In this document: piece after piece, positions 1 to 9,700 of the stretch
Layout: every line of letters begins with the position of its first letter
How positions within the stretch are numbered: position 1 is the stretch's first letter
Assembly: GCA_021713295.1 (NCBI GenBank)
Contig: JAKJJU010000011.1
Coordinates: forward strand, 1-64,000
Origin: Thiotrichales bacterium 19S3-11
GTDB lineage: Bacteria; Pseudomonadota; Gammaproteobacteria; Francisellales; Francisellaceae
Length of the DNA: 64,000 nucleotides
Direction of reading: 5' to 3'
Notes under the pieces: model-generated
Databases searched by the model: none
Told to the model about the DNA's origin: nothing
The model's input: only the letters and a program-made list of their open reading frames with translations
Program-made: the position numbers and the translations under genes

Positions 1-107
1 TTAGTGAAAAACTATTTAAGCGAGGCCAGCAGTTGCAAATATTAACAAAAATAACACTTCAAATATTTGATGTTGGGATAGATAGAGCTATGAATCAATG
101 GTTATAG
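1..107 (+). CDS. C-terminal end of an unidentified protein (partial)
   Basis: An open frame enters from the left edge (first full codon at base 3) and stops with TAG at 105-107, giving 34 residues that end ...DRAMNQWL. Nothing in this fragment is diagnostic of a family. It is followed by a possible hairpin, which would suit a gene end. It could also be a chance open frame, because the part seen is short. Confidence 0.35.
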   Translation, partial: SEKLFKRGQQLQILTKITLQIFDVGIDRAMNQWL

Positions 108-158
108 GAGATATGTCGTGTACAAAGCTTTTTTTCATAACACGATCTCTTATATTTT
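108..158 (+). terminator. Possible hairpin terminator
   Basis: TCGTGT (116-121) pairs with ACACGA (140-145), and the outer GAGA (108-111) can pair with TCTC (146-149) across a four-base bulge. The loop is long and T-rich and is followed by TTATATTTT. It lies just after the stop of the left-edge frame and before the LysR gene. The stem is weak, so this is only a candidate. Confidence 0.35.
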
Positions 159-257
159 ATTATTATTATTCAAACAACAGCATATAGCATTTCAAATATG
201 GAAATATATATCTAAAATAGACACTATCTGCTTCACTTTAGTTAACAAGTTAATACC

Positions 258-1130
258 ATGTCTGATTTAGATCGTTTTGAATTATTTATTGCCGTTGCAG
301 AAGCACCAAGCCTATCTGAAGCTTCTGAAAAGTTAAACCTAAGCAAAGCATCCTTAAGTAAACAAATTAAAAAACTAGAAAATGAATTAAAAGTTGATTT
401 ATTCTCAAGAGCGAGTTATCGATTAACACTAACATCACAAGGAGAAATCTTACTCCAACAAGTACTACGCCTTAAAAAGGAACTTGATAATACGCGTGCA
501 ATCTGTAATCAGTTTCATGAAGAACCTCAAGGTCAATTACACATCGTCGTTTTCAGTTATTTTGCTAAAAAGTTAATTTTTCCTAAATTAAAAGCTTTCC
601 TTCACAAATATCCAAAACTAAATTTAATCATTGATACCAGTGAGAGAATTCCTAATTTCGAAAAAGAACAAGTCGATATTTCAATTGGATTTTCATTACC
701 TGTACCTAACTCAGATCTCATTATTCAACGCAGTATGGGGACAACAAATTACCTTTTATGCGCATCAGAAGAGTATTTCAATAAATTTCCTAAACCTAAA
801 ACACTGGAAGATTTGAAACTGCATCAACTAATTTGCCATATCAGCCGTCTTCGAGAACCGATTAAATTTAAATCAGGTTATCATATTAATTTAACCCCCT
901 ATTTGCTCTCAAATAGTGTCAGTGCAATGATAGACTGTGCACTAAATGGTATTGGCATGATCCAATTGCCAACTTATATGATCGGTGAATGTGTTGATAA
1001 TAAATCACTAATTAGTGTCCTTGAACCTTATCAGCGAACTCATGAACATATCTACTACCACTATCCAAAATACCGTTATATTCAACCAAAGGTACAAAAA
1101 TTTATTGAATTCTTTTTATTTTCAAGCTGA
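258..1130 (+). CDS. LysR-family transcriptional regulator
   Basis: A 290-residue protein of the usual LysR length. Residues about 1-60 form the winged helix-turn-helix: the recognition segment LSEASEKLNLSKASLSKQIKKL matches the family pattern of A..L..S.....IK.LE....LF.R. Residues about 90-285 correspond to the effector-binding domain. LysR proteins normally act as DNA-binding tetramers that answer a small-molecule co-inducer. No divergently transcribed target is visible next to it; the neighbour downstream is a RodZ-like gene on the same strand. The target and ligand cannot be told from the sequence. Confidence 0.85.
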   Translation: MSDLDRFELFIAVAEAPSLSEASEKLNLSKASLSKQIKKLENELKVDLFSRASYRLTLTSQGEILLQQVLRLKKELDNTRAICNQFHEEPQGQLHIVVFSYFAKKLIFPKLKAFLHKYPKLNLIIDTSERIPNFEKEQVDISIGFSLPVPNSDLIIQRSMGTTNYLLCASEEYFNKFPKPKTLEDLKLHQLICHISRLREPIKFKSGYHINLTPYLLSNSVSAMIDCALNGIGMIQLPTYMIGECVDNKSLISVLEPYQRTHEHIYYHYPKYRYIQPKVQKFIEFFLFSS

Positions 1131-1223
1131 TCAAATGCAAAACTAACTATTTACTTGCCTTAAGCTTTGAGTCTTTTTATACTTTAAATCCTAAATAACC
1201 ATAACAATGGATAAGGTTAATCT

Positions 1224-1970
1224 ATGTCGTCACAGGTTTATTCCTTATTAAAAAAAACCAGAGAAAATAAGGACATGTCACTTGCATTTGTTGCTTCCAA
1301 GACAGGTATTTCGGAAAGCACACTGCATATTATTGAAACAGGGGAAATTGAGCTTCTAGATATTCCAGTTCACACCATTGAAGCTTATATCACGCGCTAT
1401 GGCGAGTTTTTAGGTTTGAAAGAGTTACCAAGCTATCAACTCCCAGTTAAGGCTAAAAATCATAGCAAATTATCTTCATTTGACTATCTGATACGTCTAG
1501 CAATTATTATTGTCTTAGCACTTCTAATTTACCATGTCCTTGTTCTGCTAAAACAAAATGTTATGGCCAATTCAACCGTAGTGCATGAGCCATCTGCAGA
1601 GACGAATACTCAAACACATTCGATTAAATTACAGGAAAATTCAGAACCTAAAACACAAACGAATGAGGCACAAACCACCAGCAACCTTACAACTGATCAA
1701 AATACAACGACTGCTAATGAAAAGCAAATGCCAAGTGCTGATACGCTAAACCCAAGCACAGAACCAACTAAAGGGCCTATTAGCGATGAAGCTCAAACAA
1801 CAATTCAGCAGTCAAACAATCAAATTGCCAACTCCGATGCAACAATAGCTAATCCAGCTGTAGAGGTAACAACTACCTCACAACATGATGCACTTAAAAC
1901 AACTGATCATTCTCAAAACTGGAATAAGGCAATGCAAACTGCAATTGATAACTCCTCCTTATCAAACTAA
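1224..1970 (+). CDS. rodZ: RodZ-like helix-turn-helix membrane protein
   Basis: The 248-residue protein starts with a cytoplasmic helix-turn-helix domain (about residues 5-65, with LAFVASKTGISESTLHIIE). A basic stretch follows, then one transmembrane helix (about 88-110), then a long Thr/Asn/Gln-rich periplasmic tail. This order is that of RodZ, the protein that links MreB to the cell-wall elongation machinery. The folded C-terminal domain found in many RodZ proteins is not evident; the tail looks low-complexity. The NagZ gene follows closely, which fits a cell-wall context. It could instead be another HTH_25 membrane protein. Confidence 0.65.
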   Translation: MSSQVYSLLKKTRENKDMSLAFVASKTGISESTLHIIETGEIELLDIPVHTIEAYITRYGEFLGLKELPSYQLPVKAKNHSKLSSFDYLIRLAIIIVLALLIYHVLVLLKQNVMANSTVVHEPSAETNTQTHSIKLQENSEPKTQTNEAQTTSNLTTDQNTTTANEKQMPSADTLNPSTEPTKGPISDEAQTTIQQSNNQIANSDATIANPAVEVTTTSQHDALKTTDHSQNWNKAMQTAIDNSSLSN

Positions 1971-2016
1971 ATTTAAGTTAACTTCCTTGATATAAACAGA
2001 CTAAAAAGGTTATTTG

Positions 2017-2928
2017 ATGCTTGATCTAAACCGCTTAGCGTTTTGTGGTCCTTTGATGATTGGGATTGAGTCAACCACTCTCAATCAAAATGATATAAAG
2101 CGCCTATTACATAAAAAAACCGGCGGCGTCATTTTATTTGCCCGCAACGTTGTCTCTAAGGATCAGATAGCTAAACTTTGTCAAAGCATTCATCAACTTA
2201 AACCTCATTTAATCATTGGTATTGATCAAGAAGGTGGTCGCGTACAGCGCCTCAAAGGAGAGGGTTTTACTGACTTAGTTTCACTTTATTCCATTGGCCA
2301 ACACTACACCAGAAACCCTGAAAAAATTATCAAAAAAACCATAGAACATGCCCAAATAATGGCATCTGAATTAAAACAATGCCACATTGATTTATGTTTT
2401 GCACCGGTTGTTGATCTATATAATAAAGACAGTCAAGTCATTGCCGAACGTGCTTTCTCTAATAACCCTGAAATTGTTACTGAATTATCTAAATACTATA
2501 TCAGTACAATGCTTGACGTTGGAATTATTCCTGTGATTAAGCATTTTCCTGGGCATGGTTTGATTAATCTAGATAGCCATAAAGATACCGTTATTGATAA
2601 ACGCAGCTTTGAACAACTAACACAAGCTGATCTTAAACCCTATATTTATCACATTCAACATACTCATGTCCCCATTATGGCATCACATATCTTATTGCCT
2701 AAAATTGATGCTCAGATTACTTCATTTTCAAACTATTGGCTTAAGTCTTACCTACGCCAACAACTAAAATTTAATGGTTTAATTTTCTCTGACGATTTAG
2801 GTATGCAAGCAGCCATCAACGCTGCAAATGGTCGCTTGAATTGTATCAAGATGGCTCTAGATAATGGTTGTGATGTAGCAATTATCGGCAATGATTTTGA
2901 AATGATTGATAACTATTTATTTGATTAA
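2017..2928 (+). CDS. nagZ: Beta-N-acetylhexosaminidase NagZ
   Basis: A glycoside hydrolase family 3 enzyme that removes N-acetylglucosamine from muropeptides during cytoplasmic cell-wall recycling. The GIDQEGGRVQRL motif, the KHFPGHG motif followed by DSH (general acid/base His-Asp dyad) and SDDLGMQAA (nucleophile Asp) are all present. It has 303 residues, a little shorter than the enterobacterial enzyme. An upstream TTG at 2014 is in frame, but the ATG at 2017 is better placed behind AAAAAGGT. It lies 46 bases after the RodZ-like gene and is probably co-transcribed. No signal peptide is seen, consistent with a cytoplasmic enzyme. Confidence 0.93.
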   Translation: MLDLNRLAFCGPLMIGIESTTLNQNDIKRLLHKKTGGVILFARNVVSKDQIAKLCQSIHQLKPHLIIGIDQEGGRVQRLKGEGFTDLVSLYSIGQHYTRNPEKIIKKTIEHAQIMASELKQCHIDLCFAPVVDLYNKDSQVIAERAFSNNPEIVTELSKYYISTMLDVGIIPVIKHFPGHGLINLDSHKDTVIDKRSFEQLTQADLKPYIYHIQHTHVPIMASHILLPKIDAQITSFSNYWLKSYLRQQLKFNGLIFSDDLGMQAAINAANGRLNCIKMALDNGCDVAIIGNDFEMIDNYLFD

Positions 2929-3087
2929 TTTATATCAGCAAAATCTAAATTAACTTTATGTTTTACAATCATAAATAAATAAAAAAATCTCAATTTTATT
3001 ACATTTATTATGGAATACTGCTTCTCGCTTAATCGCTAACTTGCTAATCTTTATTGAAAATCTTCACATCTAATAAGGACATTTATC

Positions 3088-3588
3088 ATGCCAGGGCATA
3101 ACAAAAAAGAGCTACAATCAGATCGTTACATTGCATTTGATGGGTATGATGAACTTCATTATCTCTGTGATGGATTTTCAATACATATTGAGAAGAATGC
3201 GCCTAATATTATTACGCTCTGTAATCTCTTTGATAGTTTTCCAAATTTAAATGACAATGACGTTCGTGACCTAAAACTTGTAAAATATATTAATCGAAGC
3301 GATCAGGAGCATGAGCATCTACACGCGGCCATCCACTTAAAAATGAGAGGTAAATATAATTTACATGCCCATTATATGCTTAATCGAAATTTAACATTTC
3401 AAGACTTTGAAGATTTAGCCTATTTCTTTTGCAAAAAGCTCGGCCATGCTATCGAAGATCTAGTGTTTGGCCAAGGTTTATCTGAAGAAGATTGTCAAAG
3501 AAAGTTACACGATATGCCAAATCAATTGTTTCTCAATGCTAAAGCTCAGCACTTACAGGCTTCAACTTTAGAGCTTTCAATGGAGTAA
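3088..3588 (+). CDS. Unrecognised 166-residue protein
   Basis: I do not recognise this family. The ATG is preceded by TAAGGAC, a good ribosome binding site. There is no signal peptide or membrane helix, so it is probably cytoplasmic. The middle (about residues 70-100) is rich in histidine (EHEHLHAAIHL, NLHAHYML) and could bind metal, but no known motif is complete. The C-terminal third looks helical. It stands alone between nagZ and an MscS channel gene, both on the same strand, with intergenic gaps of about 160 and 100 bases, so it is likely monocistronic. Confidence 0.75.
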   Translation: MPGHNKKELQSDRYIAFDGYDELHYLCDGFSIHIEKNAPNIITLCNLFDSFPNLNDNDVRDLKLVKYINRSDQEHEHLHAAIHLKMRGKYNLHAHYMLNRNLTFQDFEDLAYFFCKKLGHAIEDLVFGQGLSEEDCQRKLHDMPNQLFLNAKAQHLQASTLELSME

Positions 3589-3689
3589 CAATAAAATCGT
3601 ACTACCTAGAATATCTAATAACTAGTTGTTTAAAAAAAAAACAAAAAACGTTAGACTATGCGCCATGACATTGATTTCTAGGAAAGCTT

Positions 3690-4862
3690 ATGTTTGAACA
3701 AATTTCAACTTATCTTGATAACTTTGCAACGGATCATAGTGATTTGTATTATCTTATTAGCGTTGCCGTTGTACTGATCTTAGTCATTATCGTAAATTTA
3801 ATTATTCGCTTAATCTTACGTAAATTTGATAAGCGTATTGACGTTGAATACGATAAACCAGACTGGATTGGTTACTTTTATTTTTCAATCAATAAACCTT
3901 TGCGTGTCATCATGTGGCTTATTGGGTTATGGATTATTCTTGATATGATTAATAGCTGGCTGTCATTTTCTGAGAGTATTTCTACTTTTTCCACTAAGGC
4001 ATTACAGGTTGGCATTATTTTATGCTGTACTTGGACTGCTTTTCGCTTTATTAAACATGCTCGCAAATTCGGTCGCAAAAAAGTCACTCGAACGGATGGT
4101 GGCTATAGTGATTTTAGTGTTGTCGAAACGATTTATAAATTTGCACAAATCTTAATTATTATTGCTACCGTTTTAACGCTAATGGCTACTTTAAGTATTC
4201 CAATTACAGGTATTTTAACACTAGGTACCGTCGGTACTGGTGTGATCGCATTTGCCAACAAAAACGCGATTGAGAATTTCTTAGGCGGCTTCAGTATATA
4301 TCTTGATCGTCCTTTCTCAATTGGTGACTGGATTTATACAACCGATGGAAAAATTGAAGGTACGGTTGAAAATATTGGCTGGCGCTTAACTAAAATTCGT
4401 GCCTTTGATAAACGTCTAATCTATGTCCCTAATGTATTATTTTTATCCGCCGCTGTTGTTAACGCTTCGAGAATGAGTAATCGTCGTATTCTTCAATACA
4501 TAGGCGTGCGTTATTGTGACTTTCATCGTGTTGAAATAATTATGAATGATGTCAGAAAAATGTTAAAAGAAGCGCCAGAGATTGATCAAAGTTGTACAAC
4601 GTTAATTAATTTAATTAATGGTAATACCAATACAGGCTCATCAATTGAAGGCTGCTATGGCTCAAGTTCAATCAATTTTATGGTTTATACCTTTACGAAA
4701 ACAACTAACTGGGTACGTTTTCAAAATATTCAAGATAAAATTATGCTAAAAATTGGTCAAATTATTGAATCTCATGATGCTGAAATTGCTTTCTCTACGA
4801 CAACCTTAGATATTCCAGCCCCAGCTTTAGAAGCACTTTCAGGGCAAGCTGTTACTAACTGA
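3690..4862 (+). CDS. MscS-family mechanosensitive ion channel
   Basis: A 390-residue inner-membrane channel of the small-conductance type, which opens under membrane tension to release solutes during osmotic downshock. Several hydrophobic helices lie between residues 18 and 165. The pore-lining helix about 172-198 (GILTLGTVGTGVIAFANKNAIENFLGG) shows the Gly/Ala packing pattern of MscS, and the beta domain that follows contains FSIGDWI and VENIGWRLTKIR. The remaining C-terminal cytoplasmic domain runs to the end. A good AGGAAAG site precedes the ATG. It is longer than E. coli MscS, with extra N-terminal helices, as in many MscS paralogues. Confidence 0.92.
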   Translation: MFEQISTYLDNFATDHSDLYYLISVAVVLILVIIVNLIIRLILRKFDKRIDVEYDKPDWIGYFYFSINKPLRVIMWLIGLWIILDMINSWLSFSESISTFSTKALQVGIILCCTWTAFRFIKHARKFGRKKVTRTDGGYSDFSVVETIYKFAQILIIIATVLTLMATLSIPITGILTLGTVGTGVIAFANKNAIENFLGGFSIYLDRPFSIGDWIYTTDGKIEGTVENIGWRLTKIRAFDKRLIYVPNVLFLSAAVVNASRMSNRRILQYIGVRYCDFHRVEIIMNDVRKMLKEAPEIDQSCTTLINLINGNTNTGSSIEGCYGSSSINFMVYTFTKTTNWVRFQNIQDKIMLKIGQIIESHDAEIAFSTTTLDIPAPALEALSGQAVTN

Positions 4863-5005
4863 ACCATCATACACGCTATCTAAATAATTTTTAATTATCC
4901 TTCTATATCTTTTAATATAACTTACTGGTATTCGTGTTAAAAATTTGCTAAGTTCGATATTTAAGCCATTCTTTAGTTACATGAGACATTAGTCAGGGAG
5001 ATTAC

Positions 5006-6721
5006 ATGAAAGGAATGACAAAAAGTTCTATAATTACGCTATTAGTTTCAACGGTACTGTCACTAAGCGCATGTTCAAATAGTCATAGTGTTGATAAAAA
5101 TACAGATTCTAAATATGCCCCAGAAGGTAAGGATACTTTTGTGCGTGCAAATGGCGCTGAGCCAGAATCACTTGATCCACATAAATCACAAACGAATACA
5201 TCATCTGCAATTTTATATGATTTATTTGAAGGTTTAGTCTCTGAAACACAACAAAATACCCCCGCAGCGGGTGTTGCTGAGTCTTGGGATATATCAGATA
5301 ATGCCAAAGTATATACCTTCCACCTAAGAGAGGATGCTAAATGGTCAAATAATCAACCTGTTACAGCAGAAGATTTTGTGTATGCACTACAACGAGCCGT
5401 TAATCCAAGCACAGCTTCACCAATGGCCTATAAACTTGATGTAATCGTTAATGCAAGTGCCATTATGGCAGGTAAAATGCCAAAAGAGTCGCTTGCTGTT
5501 AAGGCGCTAGATCCACATACTGTAGAAATTACACTGACTGACCCAACCTATTATTTTTTAGGTATTATGGCTGACCCTATTGCCTATCCAGTATATAAGC
5601 CAAGTGTTGATCACTATGGTGAAGCTGCTTTTCAGCAAGGACGTTTAGTGTCAAATGGTGCTTACCGTTTAAAATCTTGGGTCGTCAATGGACATATATT
5701 ATTAGAAAAAAATCCATACTACTGGGATAACCAACAAGTAGCAATCGCCAAAGTAAAATTTTTACCAATTGTCAGCGAAACTTCTGCACTAAGTGCTTAT
5801 GCCGCAGGCAATGTCGATTTTACTCAATATATTCCAGTTGATGGTTATCATAGAACTAAAATTGAATATGGTAATCAATTACATACAACACCTTGGTTAA
5901 GTATGACCTATGTTGATTTAAATATGACAAAAGCACCTTTCAAAGATAATCTTAAACTGCGTAAAGCACTAAGCCTTGCAATTAATCGCAAACTATTAGC
6001 TGAAAAAGTCCTAAAACAAGGCCAACAACCACTCTATGCTTATTTCCCACCTGAAATTGATAATGGAATATACAGTAATATTAGCTACGCTTGGAGTAGC
6101 TGGCCAATGGAAAAACGCCTACAATTAGCTAGAAAACTCTACAAAGAGGCGGGTTATTCGCAAACCCATCCACTAAAGATCTCATATGTTTATAATACCG
6201 CTGATAAAAATCGTAAAATTGCTGAAACTTTAGCGGCAATGTGGCATAAAAATTTGGGCGTTGAAACTTCCATTGAAAACTCTGAGTGGAAAGTATTTTT
6301 ATACACACGCCAAAATAAAGATTATCAAGGCAGTGCCCGTGACTCTTGGGTCGCTGACTTTAATACCATCGATAATTTTGCAACGATGTGGATGTGTAAT
6401 AATCCTCAAAATAACTCAGGCTATTGCAACCCTAAGTATGACCAACTGGTTGAGAAAGCACAACTCGCTGCTAGCGATCAGTTACGTCAAAAATATTATC
6501 AGGAATCACAATATGTTGCTATGGATGATTATAACATTATTCCACTTGTTTCTGATCAAGTTGCTCACTTAGTGAAACCTTATGTTGTTGGCTATAATAT
6601 GGAAGCAAATCATCTAGATCATTTATACGATAAATGGTTATCATTTCGCTATCAACCACCCAAGCCCAAACAAACAGCTAAAGCTGAAACACAGGGTACA
6701 ACAACAGCATCAGAAGCTTAA
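5006..6721 (+). CDS. oppA: Oligopeptide ABC transporter substrate-binding lipoprotein OppA
   Basis: A 571-residue family 5 extracellular solute-binding protein. The N-terminus is a lipoprotein signal (ITLLVSTVLSLSACSNS), so Cys about 23 would be lipidated and the protein held in the periplasm. Family motifs include GAEPESLDPHKSQTN near the N-terminus, LFEGLV, and VTAEDFVYALQRAVNP. It delivers peptides to OppB/OppC, which are encoded directly downstream. A hairpin after the stop (6727-6754) may make oppA more abundant than the membrane components. The C-terminal tail after about residue 550 is low-complexity. Confidence 0.95.
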   Translation: MKGMTKSSIITLLVSTVLSLSACSNSHSVDKNTDSKYAPEGKDTFVRANGAEPESLDPHKSQTNTSSAILYDLFEGLVSETQQNTPAAGVAESWDISDNAKVYTFHLREDAKWSNNQPVTAEDFVYALQRAVNPSTASPMAYKLDVIVNASAIMAGKMPKESLAVKALDPHTVEITLTDPTYYFLGIMADPIAYPVYKPSVDHYGEAAFQQGRLVSNGAYRLKSWVVNGHILLEKNPYYWDNQQVAIAKVKFLPIVSETSALSAYAAGNVDFTQYIPVDGYHRTKIEYGNQLHTTPWLSMTYVDLNMTKAPFKDNLKLRKALSLAINRKLLAEKVLKQGQQPLYAYFPPEIDNGIYSNISYAWSSWPMEKRLQLARKLYKEAGYSQTHPLKISYVYNTADKNRKIAETLAAMWHKNLGVETSIENSEWKVFLYTRQNKDYQGSARDSWVADFNTIDNFATMWMCNNPQNNSGYCNPKYDQLVEKAQLAASDQLRQKYYQESQYVAMDDYNIIPLVSDQVAHLVKPYVVGYNMEANHLDHLYDKWLSFRYQPPKPKQTAKAETQGTTTASEA

Positions 6722-6726
6722 ATTTC

Positions 6727-6754
6727 AGCCATTAGCGCAAGTAAATTAATGGCT
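6727..6754 (+). terminator. Intercistronic hairpin between oppA and oppB
   Basis: AGCCATTA (6727-6734) and TAATGGCT (6747-6754) form a perfect 8-bp stem around a 12-base loop just after the oppA stop. There is no long T-run. Such hairpins after binding-protein genes commonly cause partial termination or protect the upstream mRNA, so OppA is made in excess. The effect here is inferred from position. Confidence 0.5.
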
Positions 6755-6820
6755 TATTCTTATAAGCATGGCTTCTTATATAAACGCTAAACTAGATCAA
6801 TACTGAACTAGGAGATTCTT

Positions 6821-7759
6821 ATGCTAAGTTATGTCATACGGCGTATTGTTGGTGCAATTCCAACGTTATTTATCGTGATACTCATTGCATTTTTAATGGT
6901 TAGATTAACACCTGGAAATCCTTTTGCAACAGAACGTGCATTACCTCCTGAAGTAATGAAAACCTTAATGCATCAATACCATTTAGATTTACCACTATAT
7001 GAGCAATTTTGGCGCTATTTAAGTGATTTACTACAGGGTGATTTAGGCATGTCCTATAAAAACCAAGGCATGAAAATTAGTGATATGATCTTTCCTAGTG
7101 GTCATCAAGGCGGCTTTTGGGTTTCTGCACAACTCGGTTTTTTGAGTCTGATCATTGCAATGGTGGTAGGCTCACTGCTAGGTATATTTTCAGCCTTAAC
7201 ACGTAAAACCAAATTTAATTGGATAGATAATCTAATCAGCAGTGTGGCTATTTTATTTATTTCAACACCCGTTGTTGTGACTGCACCTTTAGCTGTATTA
7301 ATTTTTGCAGTTAACTATCATCTATTACCTGCTAATGGCTGGGGTAGTTATCAGCAAATGCTATTACCTATTATCATTTTAGCAATACCTTATGCATCTA
7401 TTATTGCTCAAATTATGCGATCAAGTCTGGTTGAAACCCTACATTCACCATTTATTCGTACCGCCAAAGCCAAAGGTCTGCCAACGAGGGACGTTATCGT
7501 TAAACATGCACTAAAGTCCGCAATTATTCCAGTTATCTCATTTTTAGGGCCTGCCGCAGCTGGTATTTTAACTGGTTCAGTAATTATCGAGCAAGTTTAT
7601 ACCATTCCAGGTATCGGTGTTCAAATGGTACAAGGGGCAACCAACCGTGATTATAACTTAGTTTTAGCATTGACCGTTATCTATAGTGGCTTGGTTATTT
7701 TATTTAATCTAGTTGTTGATATTATCTACAGCTTTTTAGATCCCAAAATACGTTATTGA
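6821..7759 (+). CDS. oppB: Oligopeptide ABC transporter permease OppB
   Basis: A 312-residue inner-membrane permease of the binding-protein-dependent type. It begins LSYVIRRIVGAIPTLFIV, which is typical of OppB/DppB. It has about six membrane helices, and the cytoplasmic EAA loop is seen around residue 205 (FIRTAKAKGLPTRDVIVKHAL), where it contacts the ATPases OppD/OppF. AGGAG lies in front of the ATG. It forms an operon with oppA, oppC, oppD and oppF, in that order. Confidence 0.95.
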   Translation: MLSYVIRRIVGAIPTLFIVILIAFLMVRLTPGNPFATERALPPEVMKTLMHQYHLDLPLYEQFWRYLSDLLQGDLGMSYKNQGMKISDMIFPSGHQGGFWVSAQLGFLSLIIAMVVGSLLGIFSALTRKTKFNWIDNLISSVAILFISTPVVVTAPLAVLIFAVNYHLLPANGWGSYQQMLLPIIILAIPYASIIAQIMRSSLVETLHSPFIRTAKAKGLPTRDVIVKHALKSAIIPVISFLGPAAAGILTGSVIIEQVYTIPGIGVQMVQGATNRDYNLVLALTVIYSGLVILFNLVVDIIYSFLDPKIRY

Positions 7760-7773
7760 TGTCGAGGTAAATT

Positions 7774-8709
7774 ATGGCTGAAAGTTTTACATTAAACCAA
7801 AAAAAAGCAAAAAGTGATTTTCTTTTAAGGATTACAGAAAGGCAAACTTGTCAACTGACAAAAGGTAGAAGCCTATACTATGATGCCTGGATTCGCTTTA
7901 AGGCCAATAAAGTTGCCATGGCAAGTCTTATAATGCTTTGTTTGATTACATTCACCGTTATTGTAGCGCCTTGGTTTTCTAGCTATCACTATGCCGATCA
8001 AAATCTAAATGAAATTAGCCTTCCACCTTCAATAAAACATATTTTTGGGACTGATACCTTAGGGCGTGATTTATTTACGCGCGTGATGATTGGTGGACGC
8101 ATCACCTTAGAAGTAGGCCTTATTGCCACAATTGTTAGTGTTATTATTGGCACTATTTATGGTGCATTAGCTGGCTTTATAGGTGGTGTAACCGACCATA
8201 TTATGATGCGTATTGTTGATATTTTATATGGGCTACCTTTCCTATTTTTTGCCATATTACTCATCACTCTATTTGGACGTAATTTCATCTTAGTCTTTAT
8301 TGCAATCGGTGCTGTTTCTTGGTTAGATATGGCACGGGTTGTTCGTGGACAAACACTAAGCTTAAAGAGCAAAGAGTTTATAGAAGCAGCTTATGTCTGT
8401 GGCGTTAGTCGAACACAAATAGTTTTTCGTCATATCGTTAGAAATCTTATTGGTATTGTAGCAGTATATATCACGCTAACTGTGCCGCTTGTTATTATGA
8501 CTGCAACATTTTTGAGCTTCTTAGGTCTAGGTATTCAACCACCTATGACTGATTGGGGTGGTTTAATTAGTGATGGGGTTTTAACCATGGCATTTAACTA
8601 CTGGTGGCAACTTATCATCCCATCTGTTTTTTTAACGATAACCCTACTTTGTTTTAATTTTGTAGGTAATGGTATGCGTGATGCACTAGATCCCCGTGAA
8701 CATCGATAA
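7774..8709 (+). CDS. oppC: Oligopeptide ABC transporter permease OppC
   Basis: A 311-residue second permease subunit. It has a longer cytoplasmic N-terminus than OppB, then the OppC/DppC sequence HIFGTDTLGRDLFTRVMIGGR and an EAA loop near residues 200-225 (EFIEAAYVCGVSRTQIVFRHI). It pairs with OppB to form the peptide channel. GAGG precedes the start, 14 bases after oppB ends. The end ...RDALDPR is the usual family C-terminus. Confidence 0.95.
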   Translation: MAESFTLNQKKAKSDFLLRITERQTCQLTKGRSLYYDAWIRFKANKVAMASLIMLCLITFTVIVAPWFSSYHYADQNLNEISLPPSIKHIFGTDTLGRDLFTRVMIGGRITLEVGLIATIVSVIIGTIYGALAGFIGGVTDHIMMRIVDILYGLPFLFFAILLITLFGRNFILVFIAIGAVSWLDMARVVRGQTLSLKSKEFIEAAYVCGVSRTQIVFRHIVRNLIGIVAVYITLTVPLVIMTATFLSFLGLGIQPPMTDWGGLISDGVLTMAFNYWWQLIIPSVFLTITLLCFNFVGNGMRDALDPREHR

Positions 8710-8724
8710 ATAAAGGAAATTGAT

Positions 8725-9687
8725 ATGACTAGAACATTACTAGAGGTAACTAATCTGAATGTTCAATTTAAAGTACATGATGGCTTAATTTCTGCTGTTA
8801 ATGCTATTAACTTCCAGTTAAATGAAGGTGAAACTCTTGGTATCGTTGGCGAGTCGGGTTCTGGAAAAAGCCAAACTGTATTGGCAATTATGGGCCTTCT
8901 TGCAAATAATGCAAAAGTCAGTGGGTCTATATTATTTAATGACAAACAATTACTTAATCTATCAACTAAAGCATTAAATCTAATTCGTGGCAATGAAATT
9001 GCAATGATATTCCAAGATCCAATGAGTTCACTGAACCCTTACTTAAAAATTGAAAGCCAATTAACAGAAGTACTCCAATTACATAAAGGTTTATCAAAAA
9101 AAGATGCTTATCAACAAGCGATTCACATGCTAGATGCGGTCCACATACCTGATGCAAAAAACCGCATTAAGTTATATCCACATGAATTCTCCGGCGGCAT
9201 GCGACAACGGGTTATGATTGCCATGGCATTATTATGTAAGCCAAAATTACTTATTGCTGATGAACCAACGACCGCACTTGATGTTACAGTCCAAGCACAA
9301 ATTCTTCAATTGTTGCGCCAACTGCAAAAAGAATTTTCTATGGCTAGTATTTTTATCACGCATGATATTGGTGTGGTTGCAGGCATCTGTGACCGAGTCA
9401 TGGTAATGTATGCAGGTTCTCCTGTTGAATCTGCTGATGTAGATGAATTATTTCAATCTCATCGACATCCTTATACTGAAGGTTTAATGAAAGCCACACC
9501 AAGAGTGGATATTGTTCAAAAACAATTGCATGCCATTGTTGGTGAGCCGCCGGATTCATCTAATTTAGCTAAGGGCTGTCCTTTTGCACCTCGTTGTGAC
9601 TATGTCAATGATGTTTGCATCTCTGAAAAACCAAAACTTCAAACGATTAAAACAAATCATCAATCAGCCTGCTTTGTTCGCCTTTAG
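8725..9687 (+). CDS. oppD: Oligopeptide ABC transporter ATPase OppD
   Basis: A 320-residue cytoplasmic ATPase subunit. Walker A is [10 protein letters not shown], the signature is [15 protein letters not shown], and Walker B is [12 protein letters not shown], followed by the H-loop histidine in ITHDIGVV. The C-terminal oligopeptide-transporter extension carries the Cys-containing segment [14 protein letters not shown], which in this subfamily can hold an iron-sulfur cluster. It starts 15 bases after oppC. It works with OppF as a heterodimer to power peptide import. Confidence 0.95.
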   Translation: MTRTLLEVTNLNVQFKVHDGLISAVNAINFQLNEGETLGIVGESGSGKSQTVLAIMGLLANNAKVSGSILFNDKQLLNLSTKALNLIRGNEIAMIFQDPMSSLNPYLKIESQLTEVLQLHKGLSKKDAYQQAIHMLDAVHIPDAKNRIKLYPHEFSGGMRQRVMIAMALLCKPKLLIADEPTTALDVTVQAQILQLLRQLQKEFSMASIFITHDIGVVAGICDRVMVMYAGSPVESADVDELFQSHRHPYTEGLMKATPRVDIVQKQLHAIVGEPPDSSNLAKGCPFAPRCDYVNDVCISEKPKLQTIKTNHQSACFVRL

Positions 9688-9700
9688 AAGGAGTATACTT

